A stretch of 38,146 nucleotides of DNA from Bacteroidales bacterium (GTDB lineage Bacteria > Bacteroidota > Bacteroidia > Bacteroidales > Bacteroidaceae). Within the stretch, counting starts at the first letter, position 1. The number at the start of each line of letters is the position of its first letter. The notes beneath the pieces were generated by a model, which was given only the letters and a program-made list of their open reading frames with translations, was not told where the DNA came from and did no database searches. Made by a program: the position numbers and the translations under genes. The DNA lies in the NCBI GenBank assembly GCA_018064685.1, contig JAGHUS010000027.1, positions 1-38,146 on the forward strand, read 5' to 3'. Below, piece after piece: positions 1 through 7,143 of the stretch.

Positions 1-178
1 TTGAAAACAAGTTTTCAGATATTTTCAGTCACCTACATCATCACCCTATCGGGTTAGCATCAACCCCAAGGCGATAAACCGACGCCAAACCGTATCACAT
101 AAATGGCGCTACGATTCCATCAAAATACGATGACACACCGATATTCATCAGTAAGGTTGTTTTTTAATGTTTATCGCG

Positions 179-305
179 CCTTGCAGAGGATGATGGCCTC
201 TGTAGGAGGCTGATGGTATGCTTTCGCTTTGGTTGTTAAGAGCTTGCTCTTATAAGGACAAAGTGAAAGCATAGCATCAGGGGCAAAGCCCCATCCTCTA
301 CAAGG
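179..305. repeat. Long imperfect hairpin element
   Basis: The outer arms (ccttgcagaggatg at 179-192 and its near-complement ending near 305) and the inner arms (around the motif tatgctttcgctttg and aaagtgaaagcata) pair over almost the whole 127 nt, with a small loop near 240-245. This is seen directly. Such palindromic elements are commonly dispersed between genes in Bacteroidales. There is no coding potential. It could be a small mobile palindrome or a structured RNA. The rest of 1-389 shows no gene. Confidence 0.6.
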
Positions 306-388
306 GGTTTATTTTGGTTTTCGTCTTTCAATATACAAGAGATCAGCACTTTAATAATCATTGATAAGGGTGGGAAACTTCAATTACT

Positions 389-487
389 GAGTCCACTTTA
401 AAAAGTCTAAAAACGGTCTTTTATTATAGCATATAGACTTAATTAACAATAAAAAATCAGTAAAAACTGACTTTTTAAAGTGGACTC
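389..487. mobile_element. MITE-like element with 19-bp perfect inverted ends
   Basis: The left end gagtccactttaaaaagtc (389-407) and the right end (469-487) are exact reverse complements. The element is flanked by the same 7-bp direct repeat aattact (382-388 and 488-494), which looks like a target-site duplication. The 61-bp AT-rich core has no ORF, so any transposase would act in trans. The right-hand duplication overlaps the stop codon of xerD (490-492), so the insertion sits exactly at the gene's end and may also act as a terminator hairpin. Confidence 0.6.
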
Positions 488-489
488 AA

Positions 490-1425
490 TTACTTATTGT
501 TATTCTTGATATTACGTGGGTGGTGCAGGAGTATCTCCTCGCGCAGTCGCGAACGGTCGATGTGGGTGTAGATTTCGGTGGTCGAGATGCTCTCGTGTCC
601 CAGCATGGCCTGTATGGCACGCAGGTTGGCTCCACCCTCCAGCAGATGCGTGGCGAAGCTGTGGCGGAAGGTGTGTGGCGAGATGTTCTTGGTGATGCCA
701 GCCAGTTCGGCCAGTTGCTTGATGCGCACGAAGAGGGTGATGCGGCTCAGCTTGGTGCATCGGCGCATCGATACGAAGACGTAGTCCTCGTGACCCTTCT
801 TGATGTTCAGTTCGCGTCGCTGCACAAACCATTGCTGCAGTTCGTTGACGGCACGGGTGGAGATGGGCACGAGCCTCTCCTTGTTGCCCTTGCCTCGCAC
901 ACGTATGAAGCCCTCGTCAAGATAGAGGTTGCTGATGAGCAGTTCGCACAGTTCGCTCACACGCAGTCCGCAGCTGTATAGTGTCTCGATGATGGCCAAA
1001 TCGCGCTGGTATTCACGCATGTTGGGGTCGATGGCTGCCTCGATGGCGTCTATCTCTGCCACGCTGAGCACCTCGGGCAGATGCTTGCCTATGTTGGGCG
1101 ATTCGAGCAGTTCGGTAGGGTCGGTGGGCACTTCGCCCTCGAGTGTGAGGAAACGGTAGAACGAACGCACGCCACTTAGTATGCGGCCCAGCGAACGGGC
1201 TCCGATGCCCATGTCGCGCATCACGGCAGCAAAGGTGTCGAGTTGTGCCAGAGTGATGTTGCGGAACTCTATGCCCTCGTCGTCCATGTAGTTGACCAGC
1301 TTCTGCAGGTCCAGCATATAGTTCTCGAAGGTGTTGCGGCTGTAGTTACGCTCCAGTCGCAGGTATTTCTCGTATGCCTGTATGATGCTCTTGGGTACGC
1401 TTCTGCCTACTATTTCTACTTTCAT
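490..1425 (-). CDS. xerD: Tyrosine recombinase XerD
   Basis: A 311-aa site-specific tyrosine recombinase that with XerC resolves chromosome dimers at dif. The N-terminal SAM-like core-binding domain (about 15-105) is followed by the catalytic domain. The catalytic set is visible: Arg in SCGLRVSELC, Lys in RGKGNKERLVPIS, the HTFRHSFATHLL box (His and Arg), a second His in MLGHESISTTEIYTH, and the nucleophilic Tyr in that same segment. The length is usual for XerC/XerD. Placement next to aroQ, and not in an integrase context, favours the housekeeping enzyme, although XerC versus XerD cannot be settled without a tree. Its stop codon is overlapped by the direct repeat of the MITE-like element. 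Confidence 0.88.
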   Translation of the reverse strand: MKVEIVGRSVPKSIIQAYEKYLRLERNYSRNTFENYMLDLQKLVNYMDDEGIEFRNITLAQLDTFAAVMRDMGIGARSLGRILSGVRSFYRFLTLEGEVPTDPTELLESPNIGKHLPEVLSVAEIDAIEAAIDPNMREYQRDLAIIETLYSCGLRVSELCELLISNLYLDEGFIRVRGKGNKERLVPISTRAVNELQQWFVQRRELNIKKGHEDYVFVSMRRCTKLSRITLFVRIKQLAELAGITKNISPHTFRHSFATHLLEGGANLRAIQAMLGHESISTTEIYTHIDRSRLREEILLHHPRNIKNNNK

Positions 1426-1481
1426 CGGTTAATTATCTGAATTATCAAATGACTGATGACGTTTAATTCAAACTTTTTTCT

Positions 1482-1489
1482 TATCTTTG
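1482..1489 (+). promoter_or_regulatory. Bacteroidetes -7 box upstream of aroQ
   Basis: TATCTTTG matches the Bacteroidetes primary-sigma -7 consensus TAnnTTTG and lies about 40 nt before the aroQ ATG. The -33 element is weak. Confidence 0.6.
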
Positions 1490-1530
1490 CCGCAAAATTA
1501 GTCATTTTCGGACGAAAAGCCAAGAAAAAG

Positions 1531-1959
1531 ATGAAAAAGATACAGATTATCAATGGTCCGAACCTCAACTTGCTGGGCAAGCGCGAGCCGGGCATCTATG
1601 GCAACCAGGGCTTCGAGAGCTATCTGGAGGCATTGCGCCAGCGCTTTAAGGACGTGCAGATAGACTACTTCCAGAGCAACCACGAAGGCGATCTCATCGA
1701 CTGCATCCACAACGTGGGCTTCAGTTACGACGGCATTGTGCTCAACGCCGGTGCCTATACCCACACCAGTGTGGCGCTGCTCGATGCCTTGAAGGCCGTT
1801 ACCACCCCTGCCATCGAGGTACACATCAGCAACGTACATCAGCGCGAGGAGTTCCGACACAAGAGCATGATCAGCGCGGGTTGCAAAGGCGTGATATGCG
1901 GTTTTGGACTGGACAGCTACCGACTGGCCGTTCTCGCTTTGCTCGAAGTTAATAGTTAA
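1531..1959 (+). CDS. aroQ: 3-dehydroquinate dehydratase, type II
   Basis: A 142-aa enzyme that dehydrates 3-dehydroquinate to 3-dehydroshikimate in the shikimate pathway, normally as a dodecamer. The N-terminal signature KIQIINGPNLNLLGKREPGI is followed by the catalytic Tyr (GIYG), the FQSNHEGDLID segment, NAGAYTHTSVALLDAL and VHISNVHQREEFRH with the active-site His. The start at 1531 is chosen because family members begin directly before INGPNLN. An upstream in-frame ATG at 1456 would lie upstream of the promoter box and add unrelated residues. The length is normal for type II. It diverges from xerD and is followed by a methyltransferase gene after about 50 nt. Confidence 0.95.
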   Translation: MKKIQIINGPNLNLLGKREPGIYGNQGFESYLEALRQRFKDVQIDYFQSNHEGDLIDCIHNVGFSYDGIVLNAGAYTHTSVALLDALKAVTTPAIEVHISNVHQREEFRHKSMISAGCKGVICGFGLDSYRLAVLALLEVNS

Positions 1960-2013
1960 TAGTTCGAAGTTGAGAGACTCAAGAGGGGTCATCTTCTGAC
2001 TTATCGACGACTC

Positions 2014-2721
2014 ATGACGAAATTTAAAGGTAAAAGCGAACTGTACAAGCCTCAGTCCAGCTTCTGGGCCGAAGACAAGAGGCGCGACGAGGAGATGGAG
2101 GAGTACATCAAGCGGCACAGTGATGCCGAGGGCGACTACCTGCATGCCTTGTGGCGCGACACGCAGTTGCGACTGCTGTACGGACAGATGGCTAGCGGAC
2201 ACGTGCAGGGACGACTCTTGAAGATGCTGGTACGCATGATACGTCCGCAGCGGGTGCTGGAACTCGGAACCTTTAGCGGCTATTCGGCCCTTTGCATGGC
2301 TGAGGGGTTGGAGCCGGGAGCAGAGCTGCACACCTTCGAGGTGTTCGACGAGCAGGAAGACTTCCTGCGTCCGTGGTTCGAGCGTAGCGAGTATGCCGAC
2401 CGCATACACCTGCACATAGGCAATGCACTGCAGCTGGTGCCCGAGATGGACGTGGAGTGGGACATGGTGTTCGTCGATGCCGACAAGCGCGAGTATGTGC
2501 AGTACTACGAGATGGTGTTGCCGCGACTGAAGCCGGGAGGGTATATCGTGGCCGACAACACGCTGTGGTATGGGCGCGTCATTGAGAAGGATACCCGCGA
2601 CAGTGACTTGCAGACGTTGGGCATCAAGGCCTTCAACGATTTGGTGGCGCAGGACGATAGGGTGGAGAAGGTCATCGTGCCTATCCGCGACGGACTGACG
2701 CTGATAAGAAAAAAAGATTAA
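2014..2721 (+). CDS. Class I SAM-dependent O-methyltransferase
   Basis: A 235-aa methyltransferase of the catechol/caffeoyl-CoA O-methyltransferase family (family 3). The SAM-binding motif I is VLELGTFSGYSALCMAEGL, followed by the acidic position in LHTFEVFDEQ, FVDADKREYVQYYE (metal and SAM loop) and GGYIVADNTLWYGRV. The natural substrate is unknown. The first 27 residues are an extension relative to typical family members, and an internal ATG at 2095 (MEEYIKRH) is a plausible alternative start. I keep 2014 because the extension is charged and reads like coding sequence. It lies 9 nt ahead of rbfA and is probably co-transcribed with it. Confidence 0.85.
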   Translation: MTKFKGKSELYKPQSSFWAEDKRRDEEMEEYIKRHSDAEGDYLHALWRDTQLRLLYGQMASGHVQGRLLKMLVRMIRPQRVLELGTFSGYSALCMAEGLEPGAELHTFEVFDEQEDFLRPWFERSEYADRIHLHIGNALQLVPEMDVEWDMVFVDADKREYVQYYEMVLPRLKPGGYIVADNTLWYGRVIEKDTRDSDLQTLGIKAFNDLVAQDDRVEKVIVPIRDGLTLIRKKD

Positions 2722-2730
2722 AGTAAATTT

Positions 2731-3066
2731 ATGGAAACAACAAGACAGAATAAGATTGCCCGCCTCTTGCAGAAAGAGCTGAGCGACATCTTTCAGAAAC
2801 AGACTAGCCAGATGCGTGGCACGCTGGTGAGTGTGAGCAACTGCCGCATCTCGCCCGACCTCAGCATCTGCCGCGTGTATCTCAGCGTCTTCCCCAGTGC
2901 CAAGGCTGCCGAGATCGTCGAGAACATCAACACCAACCAGAAGCAGGTACGCTTCGATCTGGGTCAGCGTGTACGCCATCAGCTGCGCATCATCCCCGAA
3001 CTGAAGTTCTTCGTCGATGACTCGCTCGACTACGTGGAGCATATCGACGAACTGCTGAAGAAGTAG
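2731..3066 (+). CDS. rbfA: Ribosome-binding factor A
   Basis: A 111-aa single-domain KH-fold protein that binds the 30S subunit during 16S rRNA maturation. The family pattern is visible: an N-terminal helix RQNKIARLLQKELSDIFQK, then SVSNCRISPDLSICRVYLSV and the C-terminal RVRHQLRIIPELKFFVDDSL, which carries the conserved P-x-[LI]-x-F-x-x-D-x-S element. The length is usual. It starts 9 nt after the methyltransferase and is followed by an intergenic repeat cluster before the LolE-type gene. Confidence 0.92.
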   Translation: METTRQNKIARLLQKELSDIFQKQTSQMRGTLVSVSNCRISPDLSICRVYLSVFPSAKAAEIVENINTNQKQVRFDLGQRVRHQLRIIPELKFFVDDSLDYVEHIDELLKK

Positions 3067-3068
3067 GA

Positions 3069-3118
3069 GACCCCACCCCTAGCCCCGCCCCGAGGCGGGG
3101 AATAGAATGGGAACGAGG
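3069..3118. repeat. Intergenic GC-rich hairpin repeat, copy 1
   Basis: About 50 nt of the form gaccccaccccta..., containing the hairpin ccccgcc/ggcgggg and ending aatagaatgg. The same unit recurs at 4433-4482 and 29540-29610, always directly after a stop codon on the plus strand. It may serve as a transcript end or be a dispersed repeat. Confidence 0.7.
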
Positions 3119-3138
3119 TGTGAAATCATCGCGCAGCT

Positions 3139-3187
3139 AATTATGAATTATGCATTATGCATTATGAATTGACAAAATGAATTATGA
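3139..3187. repeat. AT-rich attatgaatt/attatgcatt repeat, copy 1
   Basis: Tandem degenerate units attatgaatt and attatgcatt run into the start of the next gene. Related arrays lie at about 4500-4595, 21509-21542 and 29732-29757. Here the last unit supplies the start codon of the permease gene. Confidence 0.7.
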
Positions 3188-4418
3188 ATTATTCATCGCC
3201 CGTCGTTATCTCTTCTCGAAGAAGAGTCACCACGCCATCAATATCATATCGGGCATCTCGGTGTGTGGTGTAGCCATTGCCACTATGGCACTGGTGTGCA
3301 CGCTGAGTGTGTTCAATGGTTTTCAGGACCTCGTGGCCGGACTCTTCACTGCCTTCGACCCCGAACTGGAGGTGAAGATCAACGAGGGACGACTGGTGAA
3401 TGCCAACGATGCGGCTTTGCAGAAACTGAAGACGCTGGACTGCATCGACTCCTACACCGAGTGTGTGGAGGGACAGGCCTTGCTGGTGAAAGGCAACCAG
3501 CAGGTTGTGGCCACTGTGCGTGGCGTGGAGGATAACTTCCTGGAGCAGACCAACTCCAGCGAACTGTTCTATGGCGACGGACTGGACAACGATGGGCGCA
3601 TCGTGCTGCATCGCGACGGTATTGACTACGGAGTGCTGGGCTTCCAGTTGTCCAACAAGATGGGACTGCAGGCTCTTTGCGGCGACTCCATCTTCATCTA
3701 TGCTCCACGCAAGGGTGTGCGCTATAACGGCACTAATGCCGACAAGTGCTTCAACGAGAGTGCCTTCTGCACGGCCGGTGCCGTGTTCAACGTCAAGCAG
3801 GCCAAGTATGATGCCAATTACGTGCTCACCTCCATCGATTTCGCCCGCCAACTGCTCGACGCGCAAGGCCAGGTCACAGCCATCCACCTTCATGTCAGGG
3901 AGGGGGTAAGCGTGTCGGAGGCCAAGGACAAAGTGCAGGAGGTGTTGGGCAACCGCTTCAGTGTGAAGGACCGCTACGAGCAGCAGGACGAGGTGTTCCA
4001 TATCATGCGCATCGAGAAGCTCATAGCCTATATCTTCCTCACATTCATACTCTTGGTGGCATGCTTCAACATCATCGGTTCGCTGTCGATGCTGATGATA
4101 GACAAGAAGGCTGATGTCGACACGCTGCGCAATCTCGGAGCCACCAACCCACAGATATGCCACGTCTTCATCTACGAGGGACGAATGATCAGTGCCGCCG
4201 GAGCCGTAGTGGGCATCCTCTTGGGACTGCTGCTGTGCTGGCTGCAGATGGAGTTCGGCCTTATCACCATGGGCAATGCCGAGGGCAGCTTCATCATCGA
4301 GGCCTATCCCGTAAGCATACACTTCTGGGACATCGTCATCATCTTCGTCACCGTCCTCGTCGTGGGCTGGCTCGCCGTGTGGTATCCCGTCCGCTACCTC
4401 AGCAAGAATCTGCTGTAA
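3177..4418 (+). CDS. LolC/LolE-type lipoprotein-releasing ABC permease
   Basis: A 413-aa FtsX/MacB-type inner-membrane permease. The N-terminal segment MNYELFIARRYLFSKK is followed by a first membrane span (about 22-48), a large periplasmic MacB_PCD-like domain (about 50-275) and a C-terminal FtsX domain with three spans (about 283-308, 330-350, 375-400). The LRNLGATNPQICHVFIYEG motif is the cytoplasmic coupling region of LolC/LolE permeases, which hand lipoproteins to LolA using the LolD ATPase. No LolD gene is in the window. The length matches the family. The start codon lies inside an AT-rich intergenic repeat. Confidence 0.85.
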   Translation: MNYELFIARRYLFSKKSHHAINIISGISVCGVAIATMALVCTLSVFNGFQDLVAGLFTAFDPELEVKINEGRLVNANDAALQKLKTLDCIDSYTECVEGQALLVKGNQQVVATVRGVEDNFLEQTNSSELFYGDGLDNDGRIVLHRDGIDYGVLGFQLSNKMGLQALCGDSIFIYAPRKGVRYNGTNADKCFNESAFCTAGAVFNVKQAKYDANYVLTSIDFARQLLDAQGQVTAIHLHVREGVSVSEAKDKVQEVLGNRFSVKDRYEQQDEVFHIMRIEKLIAYIFLTFILLVACFNIIGSLSMLMIDKKADVDTLRNLGATNPQICHVFIYEGRMISAAGAVVGILLGLLLCWLQMEFGLITMGNAEGSFIIEAYPVSIHFWDIVIIFVTVLVVGWLAVWYPVRYLSKNLL

Positions 4419-4432
4419 AGGAGGCCCCCAAA

Positions 4433-4595
4433 GACCCCACCCCTAACCCCGCCCCAAGGCGGGGAATAGAATGGAGACGAGAGTAGAATTCACTGCGCAG
4501 CTAATTATGCATTATGCATTGATGGAATCATCGCGCAGCCTAATTATGCATTATGAATTATGAATTATGAATTAGTAAAGCATTATGAATTATGA
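4433..4595. repeat. Composite intergenic repeat (GC hairpin plus AT-rich array), copy 2
   Basis: The GC-rich hairpin repeat (4433-4482) is followed by a longer AT-rich attatgcatt/attatgaatt array (about 4500-4595). The array merges with the start of the maturase gene at 4585. The order of the two repeat types is the same as at 3069-3187. Confidence 0.65.
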
Positions 4596-5781
4596 AGTGT
4601 TCTCTTCTCCGCTCTATGTCATGACCAAGCCCATTGGGGCTCGGTGCAACTTGGCGTGCAAGTACTGCTACTATCTCGACAAGCAGGAACTGTACAGGGA
4701 GGAGAAGGAGCATGTGATGAGCGATGAGACGCTCGAACTCTTCATCCGGCAATACATCGAGGCGCAGACCACTCCCAACATCCTTTTCACCTGGCACGGA
4801 GGCGAGACCTTCATGCGTCCGCTCTCCTTCTATCAGCGAGCCTTGCAGCTGCAGCAACGCTATGGTGCGGGACGGCAGATAGATAACTGCATACAGACCA
4901 ACGGTACGCTCATCACCCCCGAGTGGGCACGCTTCCTGCACGACAACCACTGGCTGGTGGGCGTCAGCATCGACGGTCCGCAGGAGTTTCACGACGAGTA
5001 CCGTCGCAACAAGGCGGGACGTCCGTCGTGGGCCAAGGTGATGCATGGCATCGACATGCTGAACAAATATGATGTGGAATGGAATGCTATGGCCGTGGTC
5101 AACGACTATAACGCCGACTATCCGCTCGACTTCTACCGTTTCTTTCGCGACGAACTGGGATGCCGCTTCTTGCAGTTTACCCCCATTGTAGAAACAACGA
5201 CTCCTCAGACCCTTTCCCCCGAAAGCGTCACCCCGCAGCAGTGGGGCACGTTCCTCTGTGCCATCTTCGACGAGTGGGTGCATCGCGACGTGGGCGAGAT
5301 GTTCGTACAACTGTTCGACGCCACGCTGGCCAACTGGATGGGAGTGACGCCAGGCGTGTGTTCCATGGCTCGTGACTGCGGTCATGCCGGTGTGATGGAG
5401 TGGAACGGCGACGTCTACAGCTGCGACCATTTCGTCACTTCCCAGCACCGCCTTGGCAACATACGTCAGCACACCCTCTACCAGCTTATGAAGGGCGAGC
5501 AGCAGCAACGTTTCAGCACCATCAAGTCTGCAGCCCTGCCTACCCAGTGCCACGAGTGCCAGTGGCTCTTTGCCTGTCATGGCGAGTGCCCCAAGAACCG
5601 CATCGTGGATGCCGACACACACGCCATCTGCACCGATAACCTAGGCTTCACGCCCCGCCTCAACTACCTGTGCCAGGGCTACCAACAGTTCTTCCAGCAC
5701 GCAGCACCCTACATGGACTTCATGAAGCAGGAACTGATGGCTGGGCGTCCCGCAAGCAATGTGCAATTACTAAACAAGTAA
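4585..5781 (+). CDS. Anaerobic sulfatase maturase (radical SAM/SPASM)
   Basis: A 398-aa radical-SAM enzyme expected to convert an active-site Cys or Ser of sulfatases to formylglycine. The radical-SAM cluster motif is CNLACKYCYY (Cys 21, 25, 28), followed by the TWHGGETFMRPLSF and SIDGPQEFHDEYR segments. The C-terminal SPASM region carries further cysteines in CSMARDCGHAGVME, YSCDHFV and CHECQWLFACHGECPKNR, which would bind two auxiliary 4Fe-4S clusters. The length is normal. No sulfatase lies in the window, so the partner is elsewhere. The first residues MNYE come from the AT-rich repeat and are shared with the preceding permease. Confidence 0.9.
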   Translation: MNYEVFSSPLYVMTKPIGARCNLACKYCYYLDKQELYREEKEHVMSDETLELFIRQYIEAQTTPNILFTWHGGETFMRPLSFYQRALQLQQRYGAGRQIDNCIQTNGTLITPEWARFLHDNHWLVGVSIDGPQEFHDEYRRNKAGRPSWAKVMHGIDMLNKYDVEWNAMAVVNDYNADYPLDFYRFFRDELGCRFLQFTPIVETTTPQTLSPESVTPQQWGTFLCAIFDEWVHRDVGEMFVQLFDATLANWMGVTPGVCSMARDCGHAGVMEWNGDVYSCDHFVTSQHRLGNIRQHTLYQLMKGEQQQRFSTIKSAALPTQCHECQWLFACHGECPKNRIVDADTHAICTDNLGFTPRLNYLCQGYQQFFQHAAPYMDFMKQELMAGRPASNVQLLNK

Positions 5782-5855
5782 ACGAATAAGCGTATAAACG
5801 AGTAAGCGTATAAACGAATAAGCGCATAAACGAGTAAAAGTCTAAACGTCTAATC
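5780..5855. repeat. Short tandem array of (taa)acgaataagcg-like units
   Basis: Degenerate units of about 14-15 nt (ataaacgaataagcgt and similar) repeat about five times right after the maturase stop. Similar arrays with other phrasing occur at 31468-31545, 36911-36966 and 38038-38146. There is no coding potential. Confidence 0.65.
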
Positions 5856-5881
5856 GATTCCTTTCCCAACCTCAACCTCCC

Positions 5882-6754
5882 ATGTCAAGAATCCTCCTAT
5901 TGTGGATGGCCCTGTTGCTATCCTTTCCCGTCTTCGCCAAGAAGACCAAAGAGGTGGTGGTGAACTATGCCACCATCAACATCCGTAACTCCAATGGCGA
6001 CAAGAAGAGTCCGGAGCGATGCTGGGACACACGCAAGGAACGTGTAGCCCAGTTCTTCCGCCGTCAGCAACTGTCTGTTGTTGGCTGTCAGGAAGTGCTG
6101 CACGAACAGCTTACCGATCTGCTCGCCGCTCTGCCCGAATATGATTTTGAAGGTGTGGGGCGCGAGGACGGAAAGCAGAAAGGCGAGTACACACCTATCT
6201 TCTGGCGCAAGGACGAATGGACGAGACTGAAGGGCGGCACGTTCTGGCTCAGCGACACACCCGAGGTGGTAGGTTCGGTGGGGTGGGATGCCGCTCTGAC
6301 ACGCATTGCCACCTATGTGCTGCTGCAGAATAAGGCCAATGGCCACCAACTGATGTGTATCAACACGCACTTCGACCATGTCGGTCACGTGGCACGTCAG
6401 CGCAGTGCCAGTCTCATATTGCAGAAGGCCAAGCAGATAGCAGGCGATACACCCTTCGTGCTGACGGGCGACTTCAACGTCGACATGGCCGATGCCGCCT
6501 ATCATGTCATCACCCACGATGCCGCATTCCCCATCCTCGACACCTACATGCAGGGAGCCCCTCACGACGGCGTCTACTATACATGGCACGACTTCAGTCG
6601 CATACCTGTCGACAAGTGCGGAAAGATAGACTACATCTTTGCCTCTCCCTCCGTCAAGGTCGTCAGCACCTATATACAGCCCGAAGAGCGAGGCGAGTCA
6701 CCCAAGCACTTCTCCGATCACAATCCTGTTGTTGCCCGTCTCCGTCTGCCGTAA
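5882..6754 (+). CDS. Secreted endonuclease/exonuclease/phosphatase-fold hydrolase
   Basis: A 290-aa protein with a signal peptide (RILLLWMALLLSFPVFA) and an EEP (DNase I-like) domain. The visible catalytic pattern is NYATINIRN, the metal-binding Glu in VVGCQEVLHEQL, INTHFDHVG, the GDFNVD motif, KIDYIFAS and the terminal SDHNPVVARLRL. It should act outside the cytoplasm as a metal-dependent phosphodiesterase or phosphatase. The substrate is not predictable, since related Bacteroidales proteins act on varied phosphoesters. Its 3' end overlaps the decayed HipA fragment on the opposite strand. Confidence 0.85.
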   Translation: MSRILLLWMALLLSFPVFAKKTKEVVVNYATINIRNSNGDKKSPERCWDTRKERVAQFFRRQQLSVVGCQEVLHEQLTDLLAALPEYDFEGVGREDGKQKGEYTPIFWRKDEWTRLKGGTFWLSDTPEVVGSVGWDAALTRIATYVLLQNKANGHQLMCINTHFDHVGHVARQRSASLILQKAKQIAGDTPFVLTGDFNVDMADAAYHVITHDAAFPILDTYMQGAPHDGVYYTWHDFSRIPVDKCGKIDYIFASPSVKVVSTYIQPEERGESPKHFSDHNPVVARLRLP

Positions 6755-7110
6755 TTTAACTCCCCAAAAATAGAAACTTCGCGCGTTCTCCTTACTGGTC
6801 CATGAACTCCTTCATGCTCGTTGGGTATAACAGATACGTTCCCGATACAATCTCGGCAGCATGTCAACAGCAGTCCCATTCTGTCACGACGACTAATCTT
6901 CCAATTACGTTCCGCAATGTTCAACAGCCAACCTTCGGGTATCAAGCCATCAAAGAATGAGAACATCGTCTTGCTTTCAAATCTCTCTTGGCGTAATGGC
7001 AGAGTGAGGCTAACTGGCAGCGCGTTATCCGATTCCAGATATGCGTTGTCGTACTCAAGAAAATAGAGTGTTTCGCCCAAACAACAATTGCGTGCACCAT
7101 GCCGAGGCAC
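6718..7110 (-). pseudogene. HipA N-terminal domain remnant
   Basis: The frame contains the HipA N-terminal (subdomain 1) pattern: FLEYDNAYL, LPVSLTLPLR, FFDGLIPEGWLL, DRMGLLLTCC, DCIGNVSVIP. The homologous part is about 6811-7080. The N-terminal strand expected before it is missing: only a GTG is available, an in-frame stop lies at 7132-7134, and the preceding residues do not look like HipA. No kinase domain follows, because the downstream space is the endonuclease gene. In Bacteroidetes the N-terminal domain is often a separate gene followed by the kinase gene. I read this as a decayed toxin fragment at the edge of the accessory cluster. Confidence 0.7.
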
Positions 7111-7143
7111 GATGCACGCGAAGTATGCTGTTTAATAACTATG

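Noticed and set aside
1498..3042. 514-aa antisense open frame over aroQ, the methyltransferase and rbfA
   Set aside because: It spans three clear genes and two gene gaps and has no recognisable domain; a codon-bias shadow.
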